Shown in pieces: positions 28,464 to 39,329 of a stretch of 64,000 nt of DNA (the stretch's first letter is position 1; each line of letters opens with the position of its first letter). Source of the stretch: Chitinasiproducens palmae (GTDB lineage Bacteria > Pseudomonadota > Gammaproteobacteria > Burkholderiales > Burkholderiaceae). The position numbers were made by a program, and so were the translations under genes. The notes beneath the pieces were generated by a model. The model had not been told where the DNA came from and ran no database searches. It was given only the letters and a program-made list of their open reading frames with translations. The DNA lies in contig NZ_FNLO01000008.1 in assembly GCF_900095735.1 (NCBI RefSeq), positions 186,001-250,000 on the forward strand. The letters are read 5' to 3'.

Positions 28464-30209
28464 TCAAACGTTCAGCGCGGCACGGATCCGGGCGATCACC
28501 TCGTCCGCGGCGACGCCGACATCGAACAGGCTGGCCTGTTCGTCGCGCCGTCCCTGGTACTCGATCTTGCCTTCCTTCAGGCCGCGGTCGCCGACCACCA
28601 GCCGGTGCGGCACGCCGATCAATTCCCAGTCCGCGAACATCACACCGGGACGCTCGCCGCGGTCGTCGAGGATGACATCGACACCGGCGGCGCGAAGCGC
28701 GTCGTACAGCGCGCCCGCCTGCTCGCGCACTGCCTCGCTGCGATCCCAGCCCATCGGGCAGATCACCACTTCAAAAGGCGCGATCGATTCCGGCCAGATC
28801 ATGCCGCGCGCATCGTAGTTCTGCTCGATGGCCGCGCCGAGGATACGCGTCACGCCGATCCCATAGCAGCCCATTTGCATCGGCTGCGGCTTGCCGGTCT
28901 CGTCGAGATAGGTCGCCGACATCGCTTCGGAATACTTGGTGCCGAGCTGGAACACGTGCCCGACCTCGATCCCACGGCACAGCGACAGCGTGCCCTTGCC
29001 GTCCGGCGACGGATCGCCTTCGACCACATTGCGCAGGTCGGCGACTTCGGCCTCCGGCAGGTCCCGCTCCCAGTTCACGCCGTTCAGGTGGTAGTCGACC
29101 TCGTTCGCGCCGCATACGAAGTCGCTCATTGCCGCAACCGTGCGATCTGCGATCACGCGCACCGGGCGCCGGGTGCCGATCGGGCCCAGATAGCCCGGCG
29201 GCGTACCGAAGTGATCGACGATCTCCGCCTCACTCGCAAATCGCCAGCCCGACAGGCCAGCAACCTTCGATGCCTTGATCTCGTTGAGCGAGTGATCGCC
29301 ACGCAGCAGCAGCAGAACGATCTGCGCTTCGCCGCCTTGCTCTTCGGGCGCGTCCACCGCGAGCACGATCGACTTGATCGTGTGTTCCAGGCCAATGCCA
29401 AGCTGTTCCGCGACCGCTTCGCACTTCGCGCGGCCAGGCGTCGGCACGCGGGTGAGCGGCTGGGTGCCCGCGTCACGCAGGGCGACCGGCGCCAACGCTT
29501 CGGCGGCTTCGATGTTCGCGGCGTAGTCCGAATCCGGGCAATAGACGATCGCGTCTTCGCCGGTATCGGCGATCACGTGAAATTCGTGGGACCCGGAGCC
29601 GCCGATCGACCCATTGTCGGCGGCCACCGCGCGGAAATCGAGGCCGAGTCGCGTGAAGATGCGCGTATAGGCCTCGTACATCGCTTCGTAGGAGCGCTGC
29701 AGGCCAGCCACGTCGCGATCGAACGAGTACGCATCCTTCATGATGAATTCGCGCCCGCGCATCACGCCGAAGCGGGGCCGGATCTCGTCGCGGAACTTGG
29801 TCTGGATCTGGAACAGATTGACCGGCAACTGCCGATAGCTCTTGATTTCGCGCCGCGCGATGTCGGTCACGACCTCCTCGTGGGTCGGGCCCAATACGAA
29901 GTCGCGCTGGTGCCGGTCCCGCAGACGCAGCAATTCAGGGCCGTACTGCTCCCAACGTCCGGACTCCTGCCACAGTTCAGCCGGCTGCACGCCCGGCATC
30001 AGGATTTCGATGGCGCCGGCCCGCTCCATTTCCTCCCGCACGATGCGCTCGACCTTGCGCACCGAGCGCAGTCCGATCGGCAGGTAATCGTAGATGCCGC
30101 CCGCGACGCGTCGGATCATGCCGGCACGCAGCATCAGCTGGTGACTGACGATCTCGGCGTCGGCAGGCGCCTCCTTGAGCGTGCCGATAAAGAATCGAGA
30201 AGCTTTCAT
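28464..30209 (-). CDS. proS: Prolyl-tRNA synthetase
   Basis: A 581-residue class II synthetase of the bacterial form, which carries an editing domain inserted between motifs 2 and 3. Motif 1 includes [19 protein letters not shown], motif 2 [20 protein letters not shown], and motif 3 [16 protein letters not shown] near residue 450. The inserted domain, about residues 230-390, contains [16 protein letters not shown]-like family sequence (here [10 protein letters not shown]). It starts at 30209 and is divergent from rppH. The terminator at 28246-28274 lies 190 bases downstream. Confidence 0.97.
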   Translation of the reverse strand: MKASRFFIGTLKEAPADAEIVSHQLMLRAGMIRRVAGGIYDYLPIGLRSVRKVERIVREEMERAGAIEILMPGVQPAELWQESGRWEQYGPELLRLRDRHQRDFVLGPTHEEVVTDIARREIKSYRQLPVNLFQIQTKFRDEIRPRFGVMRGREFIMKDAYSFDRDVAGLQRSYEAMYEAYTRIFTRLGLDFRAVAADNGSIGGSGSHEFHVIADTGEDAIVYCPDSDYAANIEAAEALAPVALRDAGTQPLTRVPTPGRAKCEAVAEQLGIGLEHTIKSIVLAVDAPEEQGGEAQIVLLLLRGDHSLNEIKASKVAGLSGWRFASEAEIVDHFGTPPGYLGPIGTRRPVRVIADRTVAAMSDFVCGANEVDYHLNGVNWERDLPEAEVADLRNVVEGDPSPDGKGTLSLCRGIEVGHVFQLGTKYSEAMSATYLDETGKPQPMQMGCYGIGVTRILGAAIEQNYDARGMIWPESIAPFEVVICPMGWDRSEAVREQAGALYDALRAAGVDVILDDRGERPGVMFADWELIGVPHRLVVGDRGLKEGKIEYQGRRDEQASLFDVGVAADEVIARIRAALNV

Positions 30210-30275
30210 GCGGGAGAAGTTCCGAAAAAACAGGGCGTCGCGTGCCTCAAAGGTGCGCGACGCCCGCTATCTGTT

Positions 30276-30281
30276 TATAAT
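30276..30281 (+). promoter_or_regulatory. Consensus -10 box upstream of rppH
   Basis: TATAAT lies 34 bases before the rppH ATG in an A/T-rich patch of the proS-rppH divergent spacer. No good -35 is visible at 17 bases. Confidence 0.55.
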
Positions 30282-30314
30282 CAAAGCCATTTTAAAGGAT
30301 TCGAAGGTGGTTGT

Positions 30315-30887
30315 ATGCTGGATCGTGAAGGCTTTCGCCCGAACGTCGGCATCATCCTACTGAACTCGCGCAATGAGGTTTTCTGGGGTAAGCGCCTGCG
30401 TGAACATTCTTGGCAGTTCCCTCAAGGCGGCATCAAGTATGGAGAAACACCGCTGCAGGCGATGTTTCGAGAATTGCACGAGGAAGTAGGCCTGCGACCG
30501 GAGCATGTGAAGGTCATGGGGCGCACGCGCGACTGGCTGCGCTATGAGGTGCCGGACCGTTTCATCCGCCGCGAAGTCCGCGGACATTACAGGGGGCAGA
30601 AACAGATCTGGTTTCTATTGCGGCTGGTTGGTCGGGACTGCGACATCAGCTTGCGCGCGACCGATCATCCGGAGTTTGACGCATGGCGCTGGAGCCAGTA
30701 TTGGGTACCGCTCGATGCGGTGATCGAGTTCAAGCGTGACGTGTATCAGTTGGCACTGTCCGAACTCGCACGCTTCGTGAAGCGCCAGCAACGCTCCCGG
30801 CGCATCGTCTCGCCTCGCGCGAGTACCCCGCCCGGCTCGACAATCGGCGACCCGGGCAACGAAGCCGAGCAACCCCTGCTGGGCTGA
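30315..30887 (+). CDS. rppH: RNA pyrophosphohydrolase (Nudix)
   Basis: A 190-residue Nudix enzyme that removes pyrophosphate from the 5' end of mRNA and so triggers decay. The N-terminus is [19 protein letters not shown]; the Nudix box [20 protein letters not shown] lies near residue 37, followed by [22 protein letters not shown]-type sequence (here [18 protein letters not shown]) is typical. The start at 30315 follows ggtggttgt; the frame is open far upstream only as a shadow of proS. Confidence 0.95.
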   Translation: MLDREGFRPNVGIILLNSRNEVFWGKRLREHSWQFPQGGIKYGETPLQAMFRELHEEVGLRPEHVKVMGRTRDWLRYEVPDRFIRREVRGHYRGQKQIWFLLRLVGRDCDISLRATDHPEFDAWRWSQYWVPLDAVIEFKRDVYQLALSELARFVKRQQRSRRIVSPRASTPPGSTIGDPGNEAEQPLLG

Positions 30888-30902
30888 AGGGCGTCAGCGG
30901 AT

Positions 30903-30937
30903 CCGGTCCGCAACGGCAGTCGAGCCGTTGCGGCCGG
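30903..30937. other. Hairpin between rppH and the CNP1-like gene
   Basis: ccgcaacggc (30908-30917) pairs with gccgttgcgg (30924-30933) over a 6-base loop, with four further outer pairs across a one-base bulge. No T-run follows on either strand, so it may protect the mRNA end or terminate weakly. Confidence 0.6.
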
Positions 30938-30955
30938 TGCGCGCAACGCGACCCG

Positions 30956-31582
30956 ATGCCTTCCCCCTCTTTTCCTCTCAGGAACCCTGCATTGAAGCGC
31001 TTCCTATCGTTCCCGACCGGCGCCGCGTTGCTGGTCACGGCCCTTGCATGCGCCACGGCCAGCGCGCAGGACCGCGCGGAACCGCCGGCGCCGGCCTCCA
31101 CCAGCGCAACCAACGGCGGCTTGTTCGACGCCTTGCTGGAACGTACGCCCGACTGGCATGAACAGGCAATCGGCGCGCTGCCGCCGCTGCCGCGCGAGGA
31201 AGACCTGCTGCCGTTCACGGTCTCCAACCTCAGCCGCTTCAAGTACTCGCTGGACGCGCGTTCGCTGACGGTCGGCAAGGACGGCGTGATCCGCTATGTC
31301 GTCGTGATCGAAACACCGGCGGGAGCCCGCAACGTCCGCTACGAAGGTATCCACTGCGCCGGCAGCGAGTGGCGTCTATATTCCGGCGCCAACGAAGCCG
31401 GAACCGCCTGGGACGGCGCATCGACGCCGTGGCTGCAGATCGAGCCGAGCAACCTGAACGCCTATCACGCCGCGCTGTCGACGGCATTCTTCTGCGACAA
31501 CCGGATGCCGGCCGACAACGCCCAGCAGATCGTCCGCAACGTTCGCTACAACCGCACGATTTCCGATCGCGACTACCGCTGA
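30956..31582 (+). CDS. CNP1-like family exported protein
   Basis: A 208-residue protein with a signal peptide (KRFLSFPTGAALLVTALACATASAQ) cleaved after about residue 38. The mature part has EEDLLPFTVSNLSRFKYSLD, IRYVVVIETPAGARNVRYEG, and CDNRMPADNAQQIVRNVRY, which fit the CNP1-like family found beside rppH and proB in betaproteobacteria. Its function is unknown to me; it is probably periplasmic. Two Cys residues, about 50 apart, could form a disulfide. A TTG at about 30991 would trim the unusual N-region. Confidence 0.75.
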   Translation: MPSPSFPLRNPALKRFLSFPTGAALLVTALACATASAQDRAEPPAPASTSATNGGLFDALLERTPDWHEQAIGALPPLPREEDLLPFTVSNLSRFKYSLDARSLTVGKDGVIRYVVVIETPAGARNVRYEGIHCAGSEWRLYSGANEAGTAWDGASTPWLQIEPSNLNAYHAALSTAFFCDNRMPADNAQQIVRNVRYNRTISDRDYR

Positions 31583-31804
31583 GCGACCCGCTGGCCGCGC
31601 GGCCTGGCCACTTGCTCAGTCGCTTTCGCCACAACGCCGACGCGTCGCGTGCGTCACGCGCCGCCGGCTGGCGGAACGCTGGCGCGGCGGCTGCCGATTG
31701 GAAGGCGGCCCGGCGCCGGATGCGGGCGATGGCCCGCGGACGGGCCCAACGATCGGGCGATGAGGGGCGATGAGGATCAGGCGGCGAGGATCACGCCGTG
31801 ACAA

Positions 31805-32926
31805 TCACGCCGTGACGATCAGATTGTCGCGGTGGATCAGTTCCGGCTCCAGCATGTAACCGAGCACGGCCTCGATGTCGCCGCTCGGCCGGCGCAGGAT
31901 CTGGCGCGCCTCGTTGCTGCCGTAATTGGTCAGTCCGCGCGCCAGTTCGGCGCCCCGCTCGTCGACGCAGGCAATCACTTCGCCGCGGGAAAACGCGCCG
32001 TCCACGGCCACCACGCCGATCGGCAGCAGGCTTCGCCCGTTCTCGCGCAGCACCCGCGCCGCGCCGGCGTCGACCGTGACGCGCCCCCTGACCTGCAGAT
32101 GATCGGCCAGCCATTGCTTGCGCGCCGCCACCCGCGCGGTTCGCGCGCGCAGGCAGGTACCGATGGCCTCGCCGCGCGCCAGCCGGACCAGCACGTCCGG
32201 TTCTCGGCCGCTGGCGATCACGGTCGCCGCGCCGCTGCGGGCCGCCCGTTTCGCCGCCAGTATCTTTGTCAGCATGCCGCCCCGACCCAATGCGCTGCCG
32301 GCGCCGCCCGCCATCGCCTCGAGCCGAGGATCGCCGGCGTCCGCATTCGCCACCAGCGTGGCGGACGGGTCCTTGCGAGGATCGGCGGTGAACAGGCCGG
32401 ATTGATCGGTGAGGATCAGTAACGCATCGCCTTCGATCAGGTTCGCGACCAGTGCGCCCAACGTATCGTTGTCCCCGAAACGGATTTCATCGGTGACCAC
32501 CGTATCGTTCTCGTTGATGATCGGGACCACGCCGAGACGCAGCAACGTCAGCAGCGTGGAACGCGCGTTCAGGTAGCGTTCGCGGTCGGCGAGGTCGGCG
32601 TGGGTCAACAGGATCTGGGCGGTACGGATGCCGTGCTCGGCGAACTGGCTCTCGTACACCTGCGCCAGTCCCATCTGTCCGACGGCCGCGGCGGCCTGCA
32701 ATTCCGCCACTTCCTTCGGCCGTTGCTGCCAGCCCAGGCGCTGCATGCCTTCGGCAATGGCGCCGGAACTGACCAGCACCACTTCCTTGCCCATCTCGCG
32801 CAACGCCGCGATCTGCGTCGCCCAGCGGTCGATCGCTGCCACGTCCAGACCGCGCCCGTCGTTCGTGACGAGACTCGATCCTACCTTGACGACCACGCGC
32901 TTCCCAGCAGACACCACTGAATCCAT
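31805..32926 (-). CDS. proB: Glutamate 5-kinase
   Basis: A 373-residue enzyme catalysing the first step of proline synthesis. The amino-acid kinase domain begins [20 protein letters not shown] and includes [39 protein letters not shown] and [19 protein letters not shown] domain follows from about residue 280 ([14 protein letters not shown]-like, here [20 protein letters not shown]). The length is standard. The gene follows obgE on the minus strand after 71 bases. Short imperfect repeats of atcacgccgtgac flank its stop codon. Confidence 0.95.
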   Translation of the reverse strand: MDSVVSAGKRVVVKVGSSLVTNDGRGLDVAAIDRWATQIAALREMGKEVVLVSSGAIAEGMQRLGWQQRPKEVAELQAAAAVGQMGLAQVYESQFAEHGIRTAQILLTHADLADRERYLNARSTLLTLLRLGVVPIINENDTVVTDEIRFGDNDTLGALVANLIEGDALLILTDQSGLFTADPRKDPSATLVANADAGDPRLEAMAGGAGSALGRGGMLTKILAAKRAARSGAATVIASGREPDVLVRLARGEAIGTCLRARTARVAARKQWLADHLQVRGRVTVDAGAARVLRENGRSLLPIGVVAVDGAFSRGEVIACVDERGAELARGLTNYGSNEARQILRRPSGDIEAVLGYMLEPELIHRDNLIVTA

Positions 32927-32997
32927 CGCTCCCCCGATATGTACCCAGGCGGCCGCCCGCCGCTACCTGTCGATCCGCGCGACTGTCACGCGCCTGG

Positions 32998-34242
<1,245 letters not shown>

Positions 34243-34372
34243 TCAGACCGGCGATGGTGTCATCGCCGTGTCGAATACCGATGGCGGCGAACCGCGCGCC
34301 CGACCGCCATGCTTGCGCCTGGCTGAGCCGGATGTCACGACGCCGGACCGCGTGGGCCGGCGTCGCCAGCCG

Positions 34373-34636
34373 TCAGGCGGCCGCCGAAACGACGCTGACC
34401 AGCTGGCGCTTGGCGGCGCCCTTCACCGAGAACTGAACGTGACCGTCGACCAACGCGAACAGCGTGTGATCCTTGCCGATACCAACGTTCTCGCCCGGAT
34501 GCACGCGCGTACCGCGCTGGCGAATGATGATGCCGCCGGCGTTGATCGCCTGGCCGCCGTAAACCTTGACGCCAAGGCGCTTCGATTCCGAATCGCGCCC
34601 GTTGCGGGATGACCCGCCTGCCTTTTTGTGTGCCAT
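34373..34636 (-). CDS. rpmA: 50S ribosomal protein L27
   Basis: An 87-residue ribosomal protein near the peptidyl-transferase centre. The N-terminus [20 protein letters not shown] is the classic L27 start, and [20 protein letters not shown] follows. The C-terminal tail is short. It follows rplU after 22 bases with a ggagttcag ribosome site. The terminator at 34181-34211 lies about 160 bases after its stop; the spacer in between shows nothing else. Confidence 0.98.
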   Translation of the reverse strand: MAHKKAGGSSRNGRDSESKRLGVKVYGGQAINAGGIIIRQRGTRVHPGENVGIGKDHTLFALVDGHVQFSVKGAAKRQLVSVVSAAA

Positions 34637-34658
34637 TGTCTGAACTCCTCGCGCTTAA

Positions 34659-34970
34659 TTACGCGTTGATCGCGTCGATACGAAGCTGGGTGTAGTTCTG
34701 ACGGTGACCCTGATGCTTCTGATAGTGCTTCCGACGGCGCATTTTGAAAATCTTGACCTTGTCATGCCGGCCGTGCGCGATGACAGTCGCCTTGACGGAA
34801 GCCCCACTCACCAACGGCGCACCGAACTTGATCGATTCGCCCTCGCCAACCGCGAGTACTTGGTCGAGCGTGATTTCAGCGCCAATGTCTGCCGGTATCT
34901 GTTCTACTTTCAATTTTTCGCCAGCGACGACTTTATACTGCTTGCCGCCGGTTTTTATGACCGCGTACAT
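34659..34970 (-). CDS. rplU: 50S ribosomal protein L21
   Basis: A 103-residue ribosomal protein. It begins [20 protein letters not shown] and ends with [20 protein letters not shown], both diagnostic for L21. The frame opens 10 codons earlier, but the ATG at 34970 matches the family. It is the first gene of rplU-rpmA and is divergent from the polyprenyl synthase gene. A possible extended -10 (TGCTAGAGT on the minus strand) lies about 50 bases upstream. Confidence 0.98.
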   Translation of the reverse strand: MYAVIKTGGKQYKVVAGEKLKVEQIPADIGAEITLDQVLAVGEGESIKFGAPLVSGASVKATVIAHGRHDKVKIFKMRRRKHYQKHQGHRQNYTQLRIDAINA

Positions 34971-35129
34971 TGCTGAACCTCGTTCTCTGTTTCCGCGCAC
35001 CAGTGCACGGAACCGCGTACTCTAGCACAACCAACGCCACCCTGCAAGTTCCCGATCCGCGGTCCGGCGTTCGGCCATAATTTGCGGGCGCGCCAGTGCC
35101 GCCCGCGCATGCGTCACGGCGCCTCGTTC

Positions 35130-35135
35130 TATAAT
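35130..35135 (+). promoter_or_regulatory. Consensus -10 box upstream of the polyprenyl synthase gene
   Basis: TATAAT lies 50 bases before the TTG start, within the divergent rplU-ispB spacer. No strong -35 is seen. Confidence 0.5.
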
Positions 35136-35184
35136 CCGCGCAGCACGTCTCGCACGTCTCTCGTCTCACTTTTGGCTGAATTTC

Positions 35185-36174
35185 TTGACTAGCGCCGCCA
35201 CCACCTCCACCGCTGCCTCGCTCCTCGCTCCGATCGCCGACGACATGCGCGAGGTCGACCGGGTGATCCGCCTGCGACTTGCGTCCGAAGTCATGCTGAT
35301 CAACCAGATCTCCGAATACATCATCGGAGCTGGTGGCAAGCGTCTGCGGCCGGCGCTGCTGCTCGCCGTTGCCCGGGCATTGGAAGTTGACGACGCGGTG
35401 CGCTTCGAACTGGCGGCGGTGGTCGAGTTCATCCACACGGCCACGCTGCTGCATGACGACGTGGTCGACGAATCGGACCTGCGCCGCGGACGGGAAACCG
35501 CCAACGCATTGTTCGGCAACGCGGCAAGCGTGCTGGTCGGCGACTTCCTGTACACCCGCTCGTTCCAGATGATGGTCGAGGTCGGCAAGATGCAGGTGAT
35601 GCAGATCCTCGCCGATGCCGTGAACGTGATCTCCGAAGGCGAGGTGCTGCAGTTGCTGAACCTCAATGACCCTGACGTCACGGAGGAAAGCTACACGCAG
35701 GTGATCCGCTACAAGACGGCGCGCCTGTTCGAGGCGTCGGCACAGTTGGGCGCGGTGATCGCCGGCACGTCGCCGTCGCTGGAAGCCGCCGCCGCGGCCT
35801 ACGGTCGTCACCTGGGCACCGCGTTCCAGTTAATGGACGACTGGCTCGACTACACCGGCTCCAGTGAAACCATGGGCAAGAACGCGGGCGACGACCTGCG
35901 TGAAGGCAAGCCGACGCTGCCACTGATCTACTTGATCAACAACGGCAGCGAAAGCGAGCGGGCACTGGCCCGTGCCGCAATCGTCGAAGGCGGCACCGAG
36001 CACTTCGACGCGATCTTTGCCGCGGTACGCAACTCGGGCGGCCTGGACTACACGCTTGCCTGTGCAAAGAAGGAAGCGGCGCTGGCCGCCGATGCAATTT
36101 CTGCATTTCCTGCTTCCCCTTTCAAAGAAATGTTGCTAGAATTATGTTCTTATTCGACGGGGCGCCAGTCCTGA
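35185..36174 (+). CDS. ispB: Octaprenyl (polyprenyl) diphosphate synthase
   Basis: A 329-residue trans-prenyl transferase that makes the ubiquinone side chain. The first Asp-rich motif is LLHDDVVDESDLRRGRET near residue 91, with GAGGKRLRPALLL before it. The second Asp-rich motif is FQLMDDWLDYTGSSETMGKN with GDDLREGKPTLPLIY. Chain length is assumed from position and similarity. TTG at 35185 is the likeliest start; the first ATG, at 35245, would still leave the whole catalytic domain. It is followed by the tRNA-Pro gene. Confidence 0.92.
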   Translation: MTSAATTSTAASLLAPIADDMREVDRVIRLRLASEVMLINQISEYIIGAGGKRLRPALLLAVARALEVDDAVRFELAAVVEFIHTATLLHDDVVDESDLRRGRETANALFGNAASVLVGDFLYTRSFQMMVEVGKMQVMQILADAVNVISEGEVLQLLNLNDPDVTEESYTQVIRYKTARLFEASAQLGAVIAGTSPSLEAAAAAYGRHLGTAFQLMDDWLDYTGSSETMGKNAGDDLREGKPTLPLIYLINNGSESERALARAAIVEGGTEHFDAIFAAVRNSGGLDYTLACAKKEAALAADAISAFPASPFKEMLLELCSYSTGRQS

Positions 36175-36242
36175 TCCGATAAAGCCTGCGACCGAAGGCA
36201 ATTCGTTTCGGCAAGCAAATGGCTGACATCGGTCGTCGAAAT

Positions 36243-36319
36243 CGGGGTGTAGCTTAGCCTGGTAGAGCGCTACGTTCGGGACGTAGAGGCCGGAGGTTCG
36301 AATCCTCTCACCCCGACCA
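36243..36319 (+). tRNA. tRNA-Pro (anticodon CGG)
   Basis: 77 bases fold as a cloverleaf. The acceptor stem cggggtg pairs with caccccg, followed by discriminator A and encoded CCA. The anticodon stem ctacg/cgtag holds the loop ttcggga, giving anticodon CGG, which reads CCG. The T arm is ccggaggttcgaatcctc-like, with the standard ttcgaat loop. No repeat or integrase suggests use as an attachment site. Confidence 0.96.
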
Positions 36320-36414
36320 GAATTCATTTCTAGTCGTCCTTCCGCCGTTCTGGCGACTTGCCGTTCCGGCAATCCTATGCAGGACCTGTGTGTGATAGTG
36401 CGGCATGCGCCGCA

Positions 36415-36441
36415 TTGACGCACGCTGTCGTCTGCTATAGT
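36415..36441 (+). promoter_or_regulatory. Possible sigma70 promoter for the CorC/HlyC-type gene
   Basis: TTGACG and TATAGT are separated by 15 bases, shorter than ideal, and lie 31 bases before the GTG start. Confidence 0.45.
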
Positions 36442-36471
36442 TTCCGCATCCCTTCCTGATCGTCTTCTTGC

Positions 36472-37746
36472 GTGGAATCGCTCCCCTTGTGGGCAAAGGC
36501 CTTGGTCATTTGCCTGCTGCTGCTCCTTTCAGCCTGTTTCTCGAGCACCGAGACCGCGATGATGGCGTTGAACCGCCATCGCCTGCGCTACCTGGCTTCC
36601 CGCAACGCTTTCGGCGCACGCCGTACCCAGCAGCTGCTCGGCCGGCCCGATCGGCTCCTGAGTCTGCTGCTGATCGGAAACAACCTGATCAACACTGTCA
36701 TCCCGGTGATGACGACCTCGATCGCGCTGAGCACGTTCGGCCACGACAACAGCATGGCGCTGAGCATCGCGACGGCGATCGTCGCCTTGCTGATCATCGT
36801 CTTTGCCGAGGTCGCACCCAAGATCGTCGGCGCGACCTATCCGGAACGCGTCGCGTTGCCGGCGAGCGTGGCATTGCATCCGCTGATGCTGGTTGCCCGT
36901 CCATTGGTCTGGCTGGTCAACGCGATTCCTTCCGTACTGTTCAAACTGCTGCGCATCGACATGCGTAGTCACGAACGGCGCCTGTCGCCGGACGAAATGC
37001 GCGCGCTGGTCCTGGAGACCAATACGCAGATTCCGTTGCAGTCGAAAGCGATCCTGCTGAATCTCTTCGACCTTGAAACGATCGCCGTCGAGGACGTGAT
37101 GGTGCCGCGCCCACGCGTCGAAGCGCTCGACCTGACACGGCCGCTCGACCAGTTGATCCGCGAGATCGAAACCTGTTACCACAACAAGTTGATTGCCTAC
37201 GACGGCGACATCAACCGCGTGGCAGGTGTGCTGCACGTGCGCAAGACGCTGTCGGCGCTGCATCACGACTCGCTGACCATCGACAGCCTGCGTGCGATGC
37301 TGGCCACCCCCTACTTCGTGCCGATGGATACGCCGGTGTTTCGGCAGTTGCGCTTCTTCCAGGAGAACCGTCAGCGCCTCGGCATCGTGGTCGACGAATA
37401 TGGCGACGTGCAGGGCATCGTCACGCCCGAAGACATCGTCGAGGAGATGATCGGCGAATTCACCACGTCGATGGCGACCGGCGCGGGGCGCAGCCTGCGT
37501 TGGGATGCCAGCGGCAGCTGCACCGTGTCGGGCGGCGTGCCGCTGCGCGAGCTGAATCGCGCACTGGGACTGAAGCTGCCGCTGGACGGCCCGAAGACGC
37601 TGAACGGCCTGATCCTGGAACACCTTACCGAGTTCCCGGATGGCGATGTCTGCCTGACGATCGCCGACTGCCGCATCGAGGTGCTGCAAATCGATCACCA
37701 GACCATCAAGACCGCGCGGTTGCGAATGGCGCAGGGCAGGCACTAG
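36472..37746 (+). CDS. CNNM/CorC-type membrane protein with CBS pair
   Basis: A 424-residue protein with an N-terminal DUF21 (CNNM) membrane domain: LLLLLSACFSSTETAMMALN near residue 15, the family's SEGAL-like motif in FSSTETA form, plus helices up to about residue 150. Two CBS domains follow in the middle (VEDVMVPRPRVEALDL; GIVVDEYGDVQGIVTPEDIV), and a CorC_HlyC domain ends the protein. Relatives have been tied to magnesium and cobalt efflux and haemolysin; the ion here is unproven. GTG at 36472 starts the family N-terminus. Confidence 0.87.
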   Translation: MESLPLWAKALVICLLLLLSACFSSTETAMMALNRHRLRYLASRNAFGARRTQQLLGRPDRLLSLLLIGNNLINTVIPVMTTSIALSTFGHDNSMALSIATAIVALLIIVFAEVAPKIVGATYPERVALPASVALHPLMLVARPLVWLVNAIPSVLFKLLRIDMRSHERRLSPDEMRALVLETNTQIPLQSKAILLNLFDLETIAVEDVMVPRPRVEALDLTRPLDQLIREIETCYHNKLIAYDGDINRVAGVLHVRKTLSALHHDSLTIDSLRAMLATPYFVPMDTPVFRQLRFFQENRQRLGIVVDEYGDVQGIVTPEDIVEEMIGEFTTSMATGAGRSLRWDASGSCTVSGGVPLRELNRALGLKLPLDGPKTLNGLILEHLTEFPDGDVCLTIADCRIEVLQIDHQTIKTARLRMAQGRH

Positions 37747-37823
37747 GCCATTCGGCAGAATGGTCGCTGGAGGAAGACGACTGGAAGATGGTGGGCCATT
37801 GCCGCCTTCCATCCGAGGTTCCC

Positions 37824-39329
37824 ATGTCCTCTCCGCTGCTTCGTGCGCCATCGCGCGACGCCGATGCGATTCCGCCCTGCCGGTCGCAAGCCACCTCGCC
37901 CTCGGCCGCGCAACCAGTCGCGCAGTTAGTCGCATCATCAGTCGCAACACCATCCGCATCGCAAGCGGTGTCCCCGGCTGCCCCGTCCTCCGTTTCAGGC
38001 AAGCCCGACGCCCCCGCCGAGCCGGCCTCGCCCCCGTGGCCGCCAGACAGGCTTCCGGCGCGCGCATACCCCGTTGCAACGCTGTCGCACGCGCGCCAGG
38101 AAATCGAGCGGGACATCGCCGCGTCCGCATCGGGCGAATGGGCTCCGCGCAGCAACCCGAATTCGCCGGCGGCCCACCTGCTCGATGAGGTCGCGGCTGC
38201 CGCGTATGCGCGCGGCGCCTCCGACATCCATTTCGAACCGCTCGAACGCGGTTGGCGCGTCCGGCTGCGCATCGACGGCTACCTGCACGAACTGCTGCGC
38301 CCCAGCCTGCATTTGCGGGAGCCACTGCTCAGCCGTCTGAAGGTCATGGCCCGCCTCGACATCAGCGAACGGCGGTTGCCGCAGGACGGCAGGCTGAAAC
38401 TCGACAGTGCGATCGGCCCCTTGGCGTTCCGCGTCAACACGCTGCCGACCATGTTCGGCGAGAAAGCCGTGCTGCGCCGGCTCGACACGCTGCCACCCAG
38501 TCTCGACCTGAGCGAACTGGGCTTCGACGCACGACAGCGCGTGACCGTCGAGGCCGCATTGCGCGCGGCGACCGGCATGATCGTCGTCACAGGTCCGACC
38601 GGCAGCGGCAAGACGCTGTCCCTGTTCAGCTTCCTGCAGATTCTGAACCGCGAGACGTTGAACGTCTGCACCGTCGAGGACCCGGCGGAGATCCATCTTC
38701 CCGGATTGAATCAGGTCAGCGTGCAGGAGAAAATGGGCTTCGACTTCGCAACGGCCCTGCGGGCGTTCCTGCGTCAGGATCCGGACGTCATCATGGTCGG
38801 CGAGATCCGCGACGTGGAGACGGCGGACGTGGCGTTGAAGGCAGCGCAAACCGGACATCGGGTGCTGACGACGCTGCACACCAACGACGCGCCGTCCGCG
38901 CTGACACGCCTCGCCGACATCGGTGTCGCTGCCTATCGGCTTGCCGCCGGCATCCGCCTGATCACGGCTCAACGACTGCTGCGGCGCCTGTGCGAGGCAT
39001 GCAAGGCACCGTTGCTGCTCGGCCGGACGACACTGCTCGCCGCCGGCTGGCCCGAATACCGGCTGCGCGCCCCGCTCTCCGCCTACCGTCCGGTCGGCTG
39101 TCCGAGCTGCTATGGACTTGGCTATCGCGGACGGATAGGTGTCCATCAGCTGATGCCCGTCACCGGAGCCTTGCAATCGCTTATCGCAGAGCGGGCACCG
39201 CTGGGCGAACTGGTGGCCGCGGCCCGCCGCGAAGGCATGAGCACCTTGCGCGAGGCGGCGCTCGACAAAGTCGCCGAGGGCACGACCAGCCTCGAAGAGG
39301 CCATTGTCGCGACGGACGGTGAACGATGA
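37824..39329 (+). CDS. pilB: Type IV pilus / type II secretion assembly ATPase
   Basis: A 501-residue GspE/PilB ATPase. Residues 1-105 are an Ala/Pro/Ser-rich low-complexity segment, not the usual N-terminal MshEN domain. From residue 130 the motifs are complete: GASDIHFEPLERGWRVRLRI, Walker A GPTGSGKT near residue 258, Asp box and Walker B VIMVGEIRDVETADVAL, and His box LTTLHTNDAPSALTRL. The C-terminal zinc motif is CEAC...CPSC. It powers pilin polymerisation at the inner membrane. pilC overlaps by 4 bases and pilD is nearby, which favours type IV pili over type II secretion. Confidence 0.9.
   Translation: MSSPLLRAPSRDADAIPPCRSQATSPSAAQPVAQLVASSVATPSASQAVSPAAPSSVSGKPDAPAEPASPPWPPDRLPARAYPVATLSHARQEIERDIAASASGEWAPRSNPNSPAAHLLDEVAAAAYARGASDIHFEPLERGWRVRLRIDGYLHELLRPSLHLREPLLSRLKVMARLDISERRLPQDGRLKLDSAIGPLAFRVNTLPTMFGEKAVLRRLDTLPPSLDLSELGFDARQRVTVEAALRAATGMIVVTGPTGSGKTLSLFSFLQILNRETLNVCTVEDPAEIHLPGLNQVSVQEKMGFDFATALRAFLRQDPDVIMVGEIRDVETADVALKAAQTGHRVLTTLHTNDAPSALTRLADIGVAAYRLAAGIRLITAQRLLRRLCEACKAPLLLGRTTLLAAGWPEYRLRAPLSAYRPVGCPSCYGLGYRGRIGVHQLMPVTGALQSLIAERAPLGELVAAARREGMSTLREAALDKVAEGTTSLEEAIVATDGER
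37908..37967. repeat. Five degenerate 12-bp units in the pilB 5' end
   Basis: Units gcgcaaccagtc, gcgcagttagtc, gcatcatcagtc, gcaacaccatcc and gcatcgcaagcg keep period 12 and encode an AxxV-type 4-residue repeat. Confidence 0.75.

Noticed and set aside
36243-36319. tRNA-Pro as an integration site for a mobile element
   Set aside because: No integrase, direct repeat of the tRNA 3' end or foreign-looking genes lie on either side.
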